Part shown: positions 30,200 through 39,225 of the stretch, piece after piece
How the letters are laid out: every line of letters begins with the position of its first letter
How positions within the stretch are numbered: position 1 is the stretch's first letter
DNA from: VBOC01 sp964512655
Lineage (GTDB): Bacteria > Bacteroidota > Ignavibacteria > UBA10030 > SZUA-254
Direction: 5' to 3'
DNA length: 64,000 bases
Assembly (NCBI GenBank): GCA_964512655.1
Contig: CAZEJT010000010.1
Span: 25,966 to 89,965 of the forward strand
The notes under the pieces: generated by a model
What the model saw: the letters and a program-made list of their open reading frames with translations, nothing else
Told to the model about the DNA's origin: nothing
The model's database searches: none
Made by a program: the position numbers and the translations under genes

Positions 30200-31552
30200 T
30201 TACATGTTCGAGACGATCGCATCCCCGAACGCGGAACACTTCACCTCCCGTGCGCCGCTCATCAGCCGGGCAAAATCGTACGTCACCACTTTTGACCTGA
30301 TCGTCTCCTCCAGTCCTTTCATGATCAGATCGGCCGCCTCGGTCCAGCCGAGATAGCGAAGCATCATTTCGCCGCTCAGGATCACCGACCCCGGGTTCAC
30401 CTTGTCAAGATTGGCGTATTTGGGAGCGGTGCCGTGCGTCGCCTCGAAGACGGCGTGGCCGGTGACGTAATTGATGTTGCCGCCGGGGGCGATGCCGATG
30501 CCTCCGACCTGGGCCGCGAGAGCATCGCTGAGATAGTCTCCGTTCAGATTGAGCGTCGCGATCACGTCGAACTCCTCCGGCCGTGTGAGGACCTGCTGGA
30601 GCGTGATGTCCGCGATCGCATCCTTGATCAGGATTCTTCCCGAGGCGAGCGCCTGCTTCTGTTCGGCATTCGCCTCGGCCTCTCCCTTCGCTTTTTTCGT
30701 CCTCTCCCACTCAGACCACGTGTAGACTTTCTCTCCGAATTCGCGTTCCGCGACCTGGTACCCCCAGTCCCTGAACGCCCCCTCGGTGAACTTCATGATG
30801 TTGCCCTTGTGGACAAACGTCACGGAGCGCCTCTTGTGTTCGAGCGCGTACGCGATCGCCGCCCTCACCAGGCGCGCAGATCCCTGAAACGACACCACCT
30901 TTATCCCGACGCCGACCCGTACGGAGGCGTCGCCGTCTCCTCCCGTGCCCGCGGCCCTCGACCACTCCCCGACCGCCTTCTGGCTTCCGAAGCGAATCTT
31001 CCGCGCGCTCTCCGGGAATTCCTTTGTCATGTAGTCGAGGATTTTTCCCGACTCGGGCGTCCCGCCGGCAAATTCGATTCCGGCGTAGATATCCTCCGTA
31101 TTCTCACGGAAAATAACCATGTCCACGGCTTCCGGCCTCTTGACGGGAGATGGAACTCCCGCGAAATAGCGAACGGGCCTGAGGCAGACGTAGAGATCGA
31201 GGAGTTGGCGAAGAGCGACGTTCAGCGACCGGATCCCCCCTCCGACAGGAGTAGTGAGGGGGCCCTTGATTCCGATAATATGATCGCGGAAGGCCTCGAC
31301 GGTCTCATCGGGAAGCCAGGTCTTGAATTGAATGAAGGCCTTCTCGCCGGCATAGACCTCCTTCCAGGCGATGCTCCTTCGTCCCCCGTATGCTTTTTCG
31401 ACCGCCCCGTCGAAGACGCGCTGTGAGGCTCTCCAGATATCGGGTCCCGTCCCGTCTCCCTCGATGAAGGGAATGATCGGCTGATCCGGGACCGAGAGCC
31501 TGCCGTCGCGGAGGGTGATCCGCTCCCCGCCCTTGGTTGCCTGGCCGCTCAT
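30200..31552 (-). CDS. icd: Isocitrate dehydrogenase, NADP-dependent
   Basis: 450 residues of the E. coli Icd type, oxidising isocitrate to 2-oxoglutarate in the TCA cycle. Visible are the substrate loop GGIRSLNVALRQ (with the Ser that AceK phosphorylates in E. coli), DMVIFRENTEDIYAGIE, and the coenzyme segment THGTAPKYANLDKVNPGS, whose Lys-Tyr pair is the NADP-specific form. It starts 18 nt after the HIT gene and is probably read from the same promoter. Confidence 0.96.
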   Translation of the reverse strand: MSGQATKGGERITLRDGRLSVPDQPIIPFIEGDGTGPDIWRASQRVFDGAVEKAYGGRRSIAWKEVYAGEKAFIQFKTWLPDETVEAFRDHIIGIKGPLTTPVGGGIRSLNVALRQLLDLYVCLRPVRYFAGVPSPVKRPEAVDMVIFRENTEDIYAGIEFAGGTPESGKILDYMTKEFPESARKIRFGSQKAVGEWSRAAGTGGDGDASVRVGVGIKVVSFQGSARLVRAAIAYALEHKRRSVTFVHKGNIMKFTEGAFRDWGYQVAEREFGEKVYTWSEWERTKKAKGEAEANAEQKQALASGRILIKDAIADITLQQVLTRPEEFDVIATLNLNGDYLSDALAAQVGGIGIAPGGNINYVTGHAVFEATHGTAPKYANLDKVNPGSVILSGEMMLRYLGWTEAADLIMKGLEETIRSKVVTYDFARLMSGAREVKCSAFGDAIVSNM

Positions 31553-31570
31553 CGGACGCGTCCCTTCGGC

Positions 31571-32008
31571 CTACAGGAGCTCGTGTACCGCGTCGGGCGA
31601 GATATGCCCACGGATGCGGCTGGCGTACTGGGCCATATCGTCCCCGACATACTTCTTGAGCGTGAGGACGAACCGGATGTTGTCATCGTCATAACGCGGT
31701 GTAATGTGGAAGTGGAAATGAAAGACGGATTGGCCCGCCGCCCGCCCGTTGTTGGAGAAGATGTTGAAACCGGGAGGGTTGAGCGAATCGACGACGGCCT
31801 TCGAGACGACCTTCGCCGCGCCGATCAGATCGGCAAGCTCGTCATCGGGCACCTCGATGAACGTCTCCCTGTGCCGAAGAGGCATGACAAGGACGTGCCC
31901 GTAATGAATAGGATTGATGTCGAGGATTGCAATCGCGCGCTGATTCCTGAAGAGGATCTCCGCCTCCGACTCCCCTCCGATAATACGGCAGAACTCGCAC
32001 TTGTTCAT
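31571..32008 (-). CDS. HIT family nucleotide-binding protein
   Basis: 145 residues of the histidine-triad family (nucleotide hydrolase/transferase). The triad FHFHFHITPRY is present and the N-terminal CEFCRIIGGE forms half of the usual zinc site. The frame is open up to 32053, but that codon lies in the predicted promoter, so ATG 32008 (MNKCEFCRII) is the start. No strong Shine-Dalgarno precedes it. Together with icd it forms a two-gene operon. Confidence 0.92.
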   Translation of the reverse strand: MNKCEFCRIIGGESEAEILFRNQRAIAILDINPIHYGHVLVMPLRHRETFIEVPDDELADLIGAAKVVSKAVVDSLNPPGFNIFSNNGRAAGQSVFHFHFHITPRYDDDNIRFVLTLKKYVGDDMAQYASRIRGHISPDAVHELL

Positions 32009-32043
32009 AGTAATTGACTCGGGTTTCTCCCCGAAACCACCCG

Positions 32044-32072
32044 TATATACCAAAAACGGAGGTGAAAGTCAA
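32044..32072 (-). promoter_or_regulatory. Promoter of the HIT-icd operon
   Basis: TTGACT (32072-32067) and TATATA (32049-32044) are 17 nt apart on the minus strand. Transcription would start near 32037, about 29 nt before the HIT ATG. Its -35 element is only 23 nt from that of the divergent plus-strand promoter. Confidence 0.75.
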
Positions 32073-32095
32073 CGAAACACAAAGGCCTTGAAATC

Positions 32096-32124
32096 TTGAT
32101 TCTCACACATTGGTTGCGTATATT
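32096..32124 (+). promoter_or_regulatory. Promoter of the TPR lipoprotein gene
   Basis: TTGATT (32096-32101) and TATATT (32119-32124) are 17 nt apart. The ATG at 32173 follows after about 40 nt of leader carrying GGAG. It is divergent to the HIT-icd promoter, so the two may share control. Confidence 0.72.
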
Positions 32125-32172
32125 CAGCACAATTCAAACCCTCGTTCCGATCCTCAACTCATTGGAGCACCC

Positions 32173-33351
32173 ATGACACGGTCTTCGCTCGCAGCAGCGG
32201 CGGTCGCTGCGCTCATCCTCATCCTCCCGCTCAGCGGTTTTCAGTGCGGATCGTCCGAAATGACCACTGCCAAGCTCGCCGTACACAACAATAACCTTGA
32301 AAAGGCCGATTCTTCGTTCATGAAGGAAGTGGAAAAGAACCCGACAAACGCCGAGGCATGGTACCTACTGGGAGATGTCAGGAGGCAGCGGGGGAATTAC
32401 ACCGGCATGATGGAGGCGTTCAAGCAGTCACTCTCAATCAGCAAGGAGTTCGAACCGAAGATCCGCGACGAAAAGACTGCCGCCTGGGGCCTGACACTCA
32501 ACGAGGCGGTTAACGCTTACAACAAGGGCGCCACGCTCTTACAGGATCCAGCCCGCAAGGACAGCGCCTCTGCCTACTTTAAGAAGGCGATCGATGCGTA
32601 CAAGATTGCCCTTACCATCAACCCCGACAGCCAGGTCACCTATCGGAACATCGCCGCTGCGGAGCATGTCACGGGCAATTTCGATGACGAGATAGGCTAC
32701 CTCCAAAAGGCCCTCACCATCAAGAAGGACCCACACATCTCCAGTGCTCTCATCAATGCATACATCCAGAAAGCAGAGGACGCCAAGAAAGCGGGAAAGA
32801 ACGCGGAGGCGTCGGAAAGCTTCGACCACGCCATCAAGGCCATGACCGAACAGCGGGCGGAAAATCCCTCCGACGACGAGCTAATGAACTCTATGATCGG
32901 CGTCTACATTGATGCGGGTCGCTCCAAAGAGGCCCTTCCGCTCATTAAAGAGTCTGTGGAAAAAGACCCCAAGAACAAGACCAACCAGAACAATCTCGGA
33001 CTCCTCCTCTATAACGAGGAGAACTACAAGGAGGCAATCCCCCATTTCGATGCGGCCGTCGCCCTCGACAGCACCTTCGAGGAAGCCCTCAGAAACGGTG
33101 CCGTCGCCAGCATGAAGCTCGGCGCGAAGATGAAGGAAGCGGCCGACTCGGCGTCGAAAGGAAAAGGAAGCTCCGACAAGTCGTACCTGGCGCATTTCAA
33201 GCATGCGGTCGTCCTTCTCGAGAAACTCACCTCTCTCAAGCCGGCGAACCCGGATTTTCTCGAGGCGCTCGCCTCCGCCTACGGCAATGCGGGGATGTTT
33301 AAACAGGCCGAGGCCGCCCTCAAGAAGGTCGACAAGCTCAGGGGGAAGTAA
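32173..33351 (+). CDS. TPR-repeat lipoprotein
   Basis: 392 residues from ATG 32173, chosen because it follows GGAG and gives a proper lipoprotein signal (MTRSSLAAAAVAALILILPL then SGFQC, Cys25). The mature part is a chain of tetratricopeptide repeats, for example EKNPTNAEAWYLLGDVRRQRGNY, LTINPDSQVTYRNIAAAEHVTG and KDPKNKTNQNNLGLLLYNEENYKEAIPHF. Such proteins act as periplasmic scaffolds; the partner is unknown. A DUF3467 gene follows 5 nt later. Confidence 0.88.
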   Translation: MTRSSLAAAAVAALILILPLSGFQCGSSEMTTAKLAVHNNNLEKADSSFMKEVEKNPTNAEAWYLLGDVRRQRGNYTGMMEAFKQSLSISKEFEPKIRDEKTAAWGLTLNEAVNAYNKGATLLQDPARKDSASAYFKKAIDAYKIALTINPDSQVTYRNIAAAEHVTGNFDDEIGYLQKALTIKKDPHISSALINAYIQKAEDAKKAGKNAEASESFDHAIKAMTEQRAENPSDDELMNSMIGVYIDAGRSKEALPLIKESVEKDPKNKTNQNNLGLLLYNEENYKEAIPHFDAAVALDSTFEEALRNGAVASMKLGAKMKEAADSASKGKGSSDKSYLAHFKHAVVLLEKLTSLKPANPDFLEALASAYGNAGMFKQAEAALKKVDKLRGK

Positions 33352-33356
33352 ACGGA

Positions 33357-33680
33357 ATGACCAATCAGACGCCGCAGCAACAGCAGCAGATCAACATCGA
33401 GCTGGGTGAGAAGGAAGCGGAGGGCATCTATTCGAACCTCGCCATCATTACGCACTCGCCTGCGGAGTTCGTGGTCGATTTCACGCGCGTCCTTCCCGGC
33501 ATTCCGAAGGCAAGAGTCCACGCCCGCATCATCACGACCCCCCAGCACGCAAAGCTCCTCCTCAGCGCTCTGAAGGAGAACATCGACAAGTTCGAAAAGT
33601 CGTTCGGGGAAATCAAGATTCAGGGGGAGCCCACGGCGGGAGGATTCGGTTTTCAGCCCCCCGCCGAGAAGGCCCGCTAA
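33357..33680 (+). CDS. DUF3467 family protein
   Basis: 107 residues recognised as DUF3467 from the core GIYSNLAIITHSPAEFVVDF, the PGIPKARVHARIITTPQHAK segment and LKENIDKFEKSFGEI. The N-terminus is Gln-rich (NQTPQQQQQINIELG). The family is widespread in FCB and other bacteria but has no known function. It is cotranscribed with the TPR lipoprotein and converges on hslU with 6 nt between. Confidence 0.85.
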   Translation: MTNQTPQQQQQINIELGEKEAEGIYSNLAIITHSPAEFVVDFTRVLPGIPKARVHARIITTPQHAKLLLSALKENIDKFEKSFGEIKIQGEPTAGGFGFQPPAEKAR

Positions 33681-33686
33681 AGCCCG

Positions 33687-35078
33687 CTAGAGAATGTAGC
33701 GGCTCAGGTCCTTGTTCTTGGCGATGCCGCTCAGCCGTTCTTCCACCATCTCCTTCGTGACCGTCACGGTCTTTCCCGCGTACTGATCGGGGGTCTCGAA
33801 GAGGAACTCCTCCAGGAGCGTCGTCATGATCGTGTGCAGGCGGCGTGCTCCGATATTCTCGACCTGCTCGTTCACCTCCCTGGCAGTCCGCGCAATCTCG
33901 CGAATCCCGTCGTCCGAAAAGTTTAGCGTCACCCCCTCCGTCTGAAGAAGCGCCGAGTACTGTTTGATCAGCGCGTTCTGCGGGAGCGTGAGAATCTTGA
34001 CGAAATCGTCCTCCGTCAGGGAGTTCAGTTCAACCCTTATCGGGAATCGACCCTGAAGTTCGGGAATCAGGTCAGACGGCTTGGAGACGTGGAACGCGCC
34101 CGAGGCGATGAAGAGAATATGATCGGTTTTCACGATGCCGTACTTGGTCATCACGCTCGTCCCCTCGACGATGGGCAGCAGATCCCGTTGTACCCCCTCG
34201 CGGGAGACATCGGGCCCCGCGCCCTGCGCCTTCGCCCCCGCGATCTTGTCGATCTCGTCGATGAAGACGATGCCGGTGTTCTCCACTCGGTCCAGGGCGT
34301 CCTTGACCATGGCGTCGGTATCGATCAGCTTCTGTGATTCCTCCTGGATCGCGATGACACGAGCCTCGGCGACCGTCATCTTGCGCTTCTTCGTCCGCTT
34401 CGGCATCATGCTGCCGAACATTTCCTGAATGTTGACCCCCATCTCCTCGATGTTGATCGGTCCCAGCACCTGCATCGACGGGAGCTGCGATGAGGTCACG
34501 TCGAGCTCGATCATCCGGTTCTCCAGCTCGCCGGCCTGAAGCTTCTCGCGGAACTTCTCCCGGGTGGCTTTCGAGTCGTCGCTCTCCGAAGACTCCTCGG
34601 TGGCAGCCACCGCCTCCACCGCCTGCCGGCGCCTCAGCGGCGGCACCAGGATGTCGAGGATCCTCTCCTCGGCCATGCGCTTCGCCTTCTCCTGTACCTC
34701 GGCCCCCTTTTCCTCCTTCAGCATGCTGACGGCGACCTCGGTCAGGTCGCGCGCGATCGACTCGACGTCGCGCCCCACGTAGCCGACTTCCGTAAACTTC
34801 GACGCCTCCACCTTCAGGAACGGCGCGTCGCTCAGCTTCGCCAGCCTGCGGGCGATCTCGGTTTTCCCCACCCCCGTGGGGCCGATCATGATGATGTTGT
34901 TCGGCATGATCTCTTCCCGCAGGTGCTCGGGCGTCTGCATGCGGCGCCAACGGTTGCGGATGGCGATGGCGACCGATTTCTTGGCCGCATGCTGTCCGAT
35001 AATGTACCGGTCGAGCTCCCGGACGATCTCCCGCGGCGTGAGCTCCCTCACCGCGCTCTCCTTCCCCTTTCGGCTCAT
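33687..35078 (-). CDS. hslU: ATP-dependent protease ATPase subunit HslU
   Basis: 463 residues, the unfoldase ring of the HslVU protease. Walker A is MIGPTGVGKTEIARRLAK and Walker B is IVFIDEIDKIAG; the I domain (about residues 110-240) and the C-terminal sensor region (NIGARRLHTIMTTLLEE) are present. The C-terminus ends LSRYIL, the family tail that docks into HslV. It overlaps hslV by 4 nt. Confidence 0.98.
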   Translation of the reverse strand: MSRKGKESAVRELTPREIVRELDRYIIGQHAAKKSVAIAIRNRWRRMQTPEHLREEIMPNNIIMIGPTGVGKTEIARRLAKLSDAPFLKVEASKFTEVGYVGRDVESIARDLTEVAVSMLKEEKGAEVQEKAKRMAEERILDILVPPLRRRQAVEAVAATEESSESDDSKATREKFREKLQAGELENRMIELDVTSSQLPSMQVLGPINIEEMGVNIQEMFGSMMPKRTKKRKMTVAEARVIAIQEESQKLIDTDAMVKDALDRVENTGIVFIDEIDKIAGAKAQGAGPDVSREGVQRDLLPIVEGTSVMTKYGIVKTDHILFIASGAFHVSKPSDLIPELQGRFPIRVELNSLTEDDFVKILTLPQNALIKQYSALLQTEGVTLNFSDDGIREIARTAREVNEQVENIGARRLHTIMTTLLEEFLFETPDQYAGKTVTVTKEMVEERLSGIAKNKDLSRYIL

Positions 35079-35653
35079 GTGGCGGCCCCTCTGGCGCCCC
35101 CGGCCCCCAGCTCCTCAATCGTGATATTCCCGTTGGTGTAGATGCAGAGCTCGCCCGCGGCGCGAAGGGCCTCAAGGGCGATCTCGTCTGCGCTCATCTG
35201 CGTGTGCTTGACGAGCATTCGCGCCGCCGCGAGAGCGTAGTTCCCTCCCGAGCCGATTGCCACGATGCCGTCGTCTGGTTCGACAATCTCTCCCGTCCCC
35301 GATATGATCAGGGCCTGCTCCCCGTTCAGGACGGCCAGAAGCGCCTCGAGCTGTCGAAGGTACTTGTCGGTGCGCCACTGCTTGGCAAGCTCCACCGCCG
35401 CCCTCAGGAGATTTCCGCGGTACTGTTCGAGCTGTTCCTCGAAGCGTTCGAAGAGCGTGAACGCGTCGGCGGCGGCCCCGGCAAACCCGGCCAGGACTGT
35501 CCCGTTATAGATCTTTCGCACTTTCTTCGCATGCTGCTTCATGACCGCGTTCCCGACGGTCACCTGGCCGTCGCCCGCGATCACGGTTTTCCCGCGGTGC
35601 GTGAGGCCGAGGACGGTCGTGGAATGAATCACTGGAGAAATGGGGTCCGGCAT
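35075..35653 (-). CDS. hslV: ATP-dependent protease peptidase subunit HslV with N-terminal extension
   Basis: 192 residues of the proteasome-like peptidase. The core starts TTVLGLTHRGKTVIAGDGQVT, whose first Thr should be the catalytic nucleophile. In most HslV proteins this Thr follows the initiator Met directly or after few residues; here ATG 35653 gives 11 extra residues (MPDPISPVIHS). A GTG eight codons in would shorten this to four. Either way an N-terminal cleavage or a Ser-type N-terminus as in B. subtilis would be needed. It starts 7 nt after rpoN. Confidence 0.95.
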   Translation of the reverse strand: MPDPISPVIHSTTVLGLTHRGKTVIAGDGQVTVGNAVMKQHAKKVRKIYNGTVLAGFAGAAADAFTLFERFEEQLEQYRGNLLRAAVELAKQWRTDKYLRQLEALLAVLNGEQALIISGTGEIVEPDDGIVAIGSGGNYALAAARMLVKHTQMSADEIALEALRAAGELCIYTNGNITIEELGAGGARGAAT

Positions 35654-35660
35654 GGCGGAG

Positions 35661-37112
35661 TCAGATTTTTCGGCGGAGACGCGCTACGGGGATCTTCATC
35701 GCCTCCCGGTATTTCGCGACGGTCCGGCGCGCGATGTTCAGGCCCCCGGCATTCAGCATCTCGGCAATCCGGTCGTCGCTCAGGGGCCGGTTCGGGTCTT
35801 CGCCGTCGATGATGGTCCTGATGGTCTTCTTGACTTCCTTATTGGAGATCTCTTCGCCCGATTGCGTGGTCAATTTGTCGCTGAAAAAATGGCGGAGCTC
35901 ATAGACCCCGAACTCCGTCTGGACGTACTTGCCGTTCACCACGCGGCTGATGGTTGAAATGTCCATCCCGATGATCTCGGCGATATCCTTATAAATCATC
36001 GGCTTGAGGTTTTCGCCGGTCTCGAAAAACTCCCTCTGCCGGTCTACGATGGCCCGCATCACGCGCATCATCGTATCGCGGCGCTGGTTGATCGACGCGA
36101 TGAACCACTTGGCGGCATCGAACCGTTTCCGGATGAACTCTTTCACCCCGTCGGCCTGAACGCTCTTGTTCTTGCGCGACATCAGCTCTTTGTACCGCTT
36201 GTTGATCCGCAGGGGGGGCACGTTCCGGTCGTTGAGGGCGACGATGAAGTCATCCTCGTCCCGGTCGACCGTAAAATCGGGGATCACATAGTTCTGCTGA
36301 GCGGTGAACTGGCCCTCTCCCGGCTTCGGGTTCAGCTTCTGGATGAGCTCAATGACGAGTTTCAGCTCCTCGAGGGAACAATTGAGCTTCTTGGAAAGCT
36401 CCTCGTAGTGCTTCATCGTAAAATCCTCGAAAAACTCCCGGAGAACCCGTAGAGCGGTCTCCTTGAGCTTCTGGTCGTAGCTGCCGACCTCGAGCTGGGT
36501 GATGAGGCATTCCTGCAGAGTGCGTGCCGCGATCCCCGGCGGATCGAGCCGCTGGATCTTCTTGAGAATTTCCTCGGCTCTCTGTTCGCTCAAGCTCAGC
36601 TGCTGCGCGAGATTCAGGTCTTCCACGATCAGGCGCAGCTCGCGGCGAAGGTATCCATCCTCGTCGATGTTCCCGATGATCTCCTCGCAGAGAAGCTTCT
36701 CGTCCGGGGTGAAATCGAGGAGAAGGATCTGGTCGCGCAGATGCTGGGAGAGCGACACTTCCGCGGGCTGGGGTAGCTCTTCGCGGTCCTCGTCATCGGC
36801 CACAGCGCGAGTGGCTTTGTGGCCGTCGAGGTCGTCGTTCATGAAATCTTCAAATGTGTAGCCGTCGTCGGCCGGGTCGCCCTCGCTCTCGGCTGCGGCT
36901 TCGCCGTTCTCCTCCGCCTTCGCCTCTTCCGTGTCCTGCGCCAGTTCCGGTTCCGTCGCCTCCTCGAGGAGCGGGTTCATCTCGAGCTCCGCCTTGATGC
37001 GCTGCTCGAGGGCGAGCACGGGAAGCTGGAGAAGCTGCAGGTATTGCACCTGCTGGGGCGTCAGCTTCTGCTGCAGCGTCATTCGCTGTGAGAGGTTCAG
37101 CATCGGACTCAC
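35661..37112 (-). CDS. rpoN: RNA polymerase sigma-54 factor
   Basis: 483 residues. The Gln-rich N-terminal activator-interacting region (LSQRMTLQQKLTPQQVQYLQLLQLP), an acidic stretch, the core-binding domain, the promoter-binding helix-turn-helix (MDISTISRVVNGKYVQTEFGVYE) and the C-terminal RpoN box (ARRTVAKYREAMKIP) are all there. No sigma-54 activator is in this window. Its ATG overlaps the DUF3109 stop by 4 nt. Confidence 0.97.
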   Translation of the reverse strand: MSPMLNLSQRMTLQQKLTPQQVQYLQLLQLPVLALEQRIKAELEMNPLLEEATEPELAQDTEEAKAEENGEAAAESEGDPADDGYTFEDFMNDDLDGHKATRAVADDEDREELPQPAEVSLSQHLRDQILLLDFTPDEKLLCEEIIGNIDEDGYLRRELRLIVEDLNLAQQLSLSEQRAEEILKKIQRLDPPGIAARTLQECLITQLEVGSYDQKLKETALRVLREFFEDFTMKHYEELSKKLNCSLEELKLVIELIQKLNPKPGEGQFTAQQNYVIPDFTVDRDEDDFIVALNDRNVPPLRINKRYKELMSRKNKSVQADGVKEFIRKRFDAAKWFIASINQRRDTMMRVMRAIVDRQREFFETGENLKPMIYKDIAEIIGMDISTISRVVNGKYVQTEFGVYELRHFFSDKLTTQSGEEISNKEVKKTIRTIIDGEDPNRPLSDDRIAEMLNAGGLNIARRTVAKYREAMKIPVARLRRKI

Positions 37113-37699
37113 GGGGCAGGATTGAGGCGGGGCCGCATGGGGTCGCGCCGGATGCAGCCGGCCCGGAACTCATCGTACCAGGCTTCGCCGAACCGGCGGA
37201 TCAACGCTTCCTTCAGGAACTCATAGAGCGGAACATCGGATTGTTGGCCGAGGGAGCGCCCGGACGAGCATTCGGAGATCTTCTCGTATCTCACGGTCTC
37301 CCCCGCTCCGGGGGACACGCGGATCGGGAAGAGGTGGCAGGAAATGGGCTTTCGCCAGGAGGTCTCGCCATTTTGATACGCCCTGTCGAGCGCGCAGCGG
37401 GCGACCCTCCCCTCGTAATAGACGAAGACGCACGCCTTGTCGTTGAGGCAAAGCGTCGTAAAGCTCCCGGGAACGCCTTCAAACATTCCGTCCCTGGCGA
37501 TCGCCTTCCGGTGCTCATCGGGGAGGTACCTGACCGCCGCGGGGAACGCGCGCCTCAGCTCCGCCAGCTCGGAATCCAGCAGCGGGGCGCCCCGGCCGCC
37601 GGGGAGCGTGCAGCATGCACCCCTGCAGTTCGGCAGGTCGCACGCAAATCGTGCGTGCGCAATCTCCTCTTCAACCAGCGCTTCGCCAACGGTGAACAT
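37109..37699 (-). CDS. DUF3109 family cysteine-rich protein
   Basis: 196 residues with the DUF3109 pattern FACDLPNCRGACC near the start, a further Cys in LCLNDKACVF, RCALD and KPISCHLFPIRV. The clustered cysteines suggest a metal or iron-sulfur centre, like the YkgJ zinc- or iron-chelating group; function unknown. It leads DUF3109-rpoN-hslV-hslU. Upstream (37700-37788) a TATTAT box lies near the ATG, but no good -35 was found. Confidence 0.85.
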   Translation of the reverse strand: MFTVGEALVEEEIAHARFACDLPNCRGACCTLPGGRGAPLLDSELAELRRAFPAAVRYLPDEHRKAIARDGMFEGVPGSFTTLCLNDKACVFVYYEGRVARCALDRAYQNGETSWRKPISCHLFPIRVSPGAGETVRYEKISECSSGRSLGQQSDVPLYEFLKEALIRRFGEAWYDEFRAGCIRRDPMRPRLNPAP

Positions 37700-37788
37700 G
37701 CCTCATCATAATACAAAAGTTTTCAGAAAGAGAAAAGCGTTCGCGCTCGCTCTGTGATGGGGATCGTCTCCGGGGGCGAGAGAGCGGG

Positions 37789-38910
37789 CTATGCTTTCAG
37801 GAACAATTTGCCCGGCCGCTGGACGACGAGCCCTGTGAACTCAAGCGTGAGTAGATGCACGAGCACGTCGGCGGACGCGAGTCCCGACGCGGCCGCGATC
37901 TCGTCGATGTGCAGCGGATCGGGTGTGAGGACGCGGTAGACCTGTTGTTCGAAGATTGTTAGTGCCGGCGGCTCCCTGCTCTCGGCGGGGCGTTCCTGCA
38001 GGGCATCCTTCGGGAGCTTCTCGGCGAGCTCGACGAGGACGTCTCCAACGCACTCGACGAGTTTGGCCCGCCCCTCCCTGATCAGCGCGTTGCAGCCGCG
38101 AGAGCGCACGCTGCCGATGTTCCCCGGGACCGCGAATACCTCCCGGTTTTGATCGAGAGCGAGGTTTGCAGTGATCATGGCCCCTCCATTCCGGTCGGTT
38201 TCGATCACGACCGTCCCGAGCGCCAGGCCGCTGATGATCCGGTTCCGGCGCGGGAAGTTTGCCGCATCGGGCTTTGCTCCCATGGCATACTCGCTCACGA
38301 TGGCCCCCCGCCCGGAAATTCTGCGGAAGAGGCTTCGGTTCTCGGGGGGATACACGACGTCGATCCCCGATCCGATCGCGGCGAGGGTGCGTCCCCCCGA
38401 TTTCAGAGCGCATTCGTGCGCGACGGTATCGACACCGCGCGCGAGTCCGCTGACGACGGTGATCCCCCTCCGCGCCAGCTCCGAGGCGAACTCCCCGGCA
38501 ATCGAGATTCCGTAGCTGCTGGGCCTCCGCGTGCCCACGATGGCGATCGAGTGCCTGTCGTCGGGCGTGTGAGAACCGCTGCTGAAGAGGAACGGCGGCG
38601 GGTCGTAAATGCGTTTCAGCGGCTCGGGATAGGAGTCGTCCCAGAACGAAACGAGGATTCCGTTGACCCTGTTAAGGCGCGAGAGCTGGCGGTCCGCATA
38701 CTCCCATACTTCCGCCATCCCCGGCTGCCGCCTGAAGTGGGCAATCGACGACGCGAGCCTTGGCGTGATGCCTTCAATGGAAGAGAGTTCCCTGGCGGAC
38801 GCTCCGACGAGGGCGGACGTATCGCCGAAATGATCAACGAGAGCCCGCAGGCGGCGCGGGCCGATGTCGGGGATTTGCGAGAAGGCGAGCAGTTCGCGGG
38901 CGGAAATCAT
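37789..38910 (-). CDS. dprA: DNA-processing protein DprA
   Basis: 373 residues. DprA protects incoming single-stranded DNA and loads RecA during natural transformation. Visible are an N-terminal HhH/SAM-like part (PDIGPRRLRALVDHFG), the Rossmann-like core (AIVGTRRPSSYG, VVSGLARGVDTVAHECAL, LAAIGSGIDVVYPPENRSLF, SGLALGTVVIETDRNGGAMITANLALDQNREVFAVPG) and a C-terminal winged helix (HIDEIAAASGLASADVLVHLLTLEF). ATG 38910 follows GGGAGG. Third gene after the mutase and EutN. Confidence 0.96.
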   Translation of the reverse strand: MISARELLAFSQIPDIGPRRLRALVDHFGDTSALVGASARELSSIEGITPRLASSIAHFRRQPGMAEVWEYADRQLSRLNRVNGILVSFWDDSYPEPLKRIYDPPPFLFSSGSHTPDDRHSIAIVGTRRPSSYGISIAGEFASELARRGITVVSGLARGVDTVAHECALKSGGRTLAAIGSGIDVVYPPENRSLFRRISGRGAIVSEYAMGAKPDAANFPRRNRIISGLALGTVVIETDRNGGAMITANLALDQNREVFAVPGNIGSVRSRGCNALIREGRAKLVECVGDVLVELAEKLPKDALQERPAESREPPALTIFEQQVYRVLTPDPLHIDEIAAASGLASADVLVHLLTLEFTGLVVQRPGKLFLKA

Positions 38911-38952
38911 TCCTGCCTCCCAGGGATGATGGTGTCGTGCGCCTGACCGGCG

Positions 38953-39225
38953 CTATTCTGCGACGTCGAAACCGTCCACGACCGCAACGATGACAGAGTG
39001 GACCGGCACTTTCTTGCTCTTGAGGATCTGGGCGGCGCCCTGCCCTTCCTGAACGATCAGGACTGTGTCCCCTATCCCCGCATCCACCGAATCAAGGGCG
39101 AGGAGATCGCGCCCGATCGCCGCCCCCGACAGATCCACGGGCTGTACGATGAGAATCTTGTGCGGCCGGAGGTGCTCGTTTTTCTGCGTCGACACGATCG
39201 TGCCCGTGACCTTGCAGAGCGTCAC
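38953..39225 (-). CDS. EutN/CcmL family microcompartment vertex protein
   Basis: 90 residues from GTG 39225 (VTLCKVTGTIVSTQKNEHL), chosen because GGAGG lies 6 nt upstream and the GTG overlaps the mutase TGA (GTGA). The sequence follows the EutN/CcmL family: TGTIVST near the start, HKILIVQPVD, DSVDAGIGDTVLIVQEG and the closing VIVAVVDGF. The family forms pentamers that cap microcompartment corners. No hexameric shell protein or encapsulated enzyme occurs in the window, so its role here is open. Confidence 0.85.
   Translation of the reverse strand: MTLCKVTGTIVSTQKNEHLRPHKILIVQPVDLSGAAIGRDLLALDSVDAGIGDTVLIVQEGQGAAQILKSKKVPVHSVIVAVVDGFDVAE

Noticed and set aside
32009..32053. Longer HIT protein starting at 32053
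   Set aside because: The extra codons lie within the predicted promoter, upstream of the expected transcription start, and family members begin near MNKCEFC.
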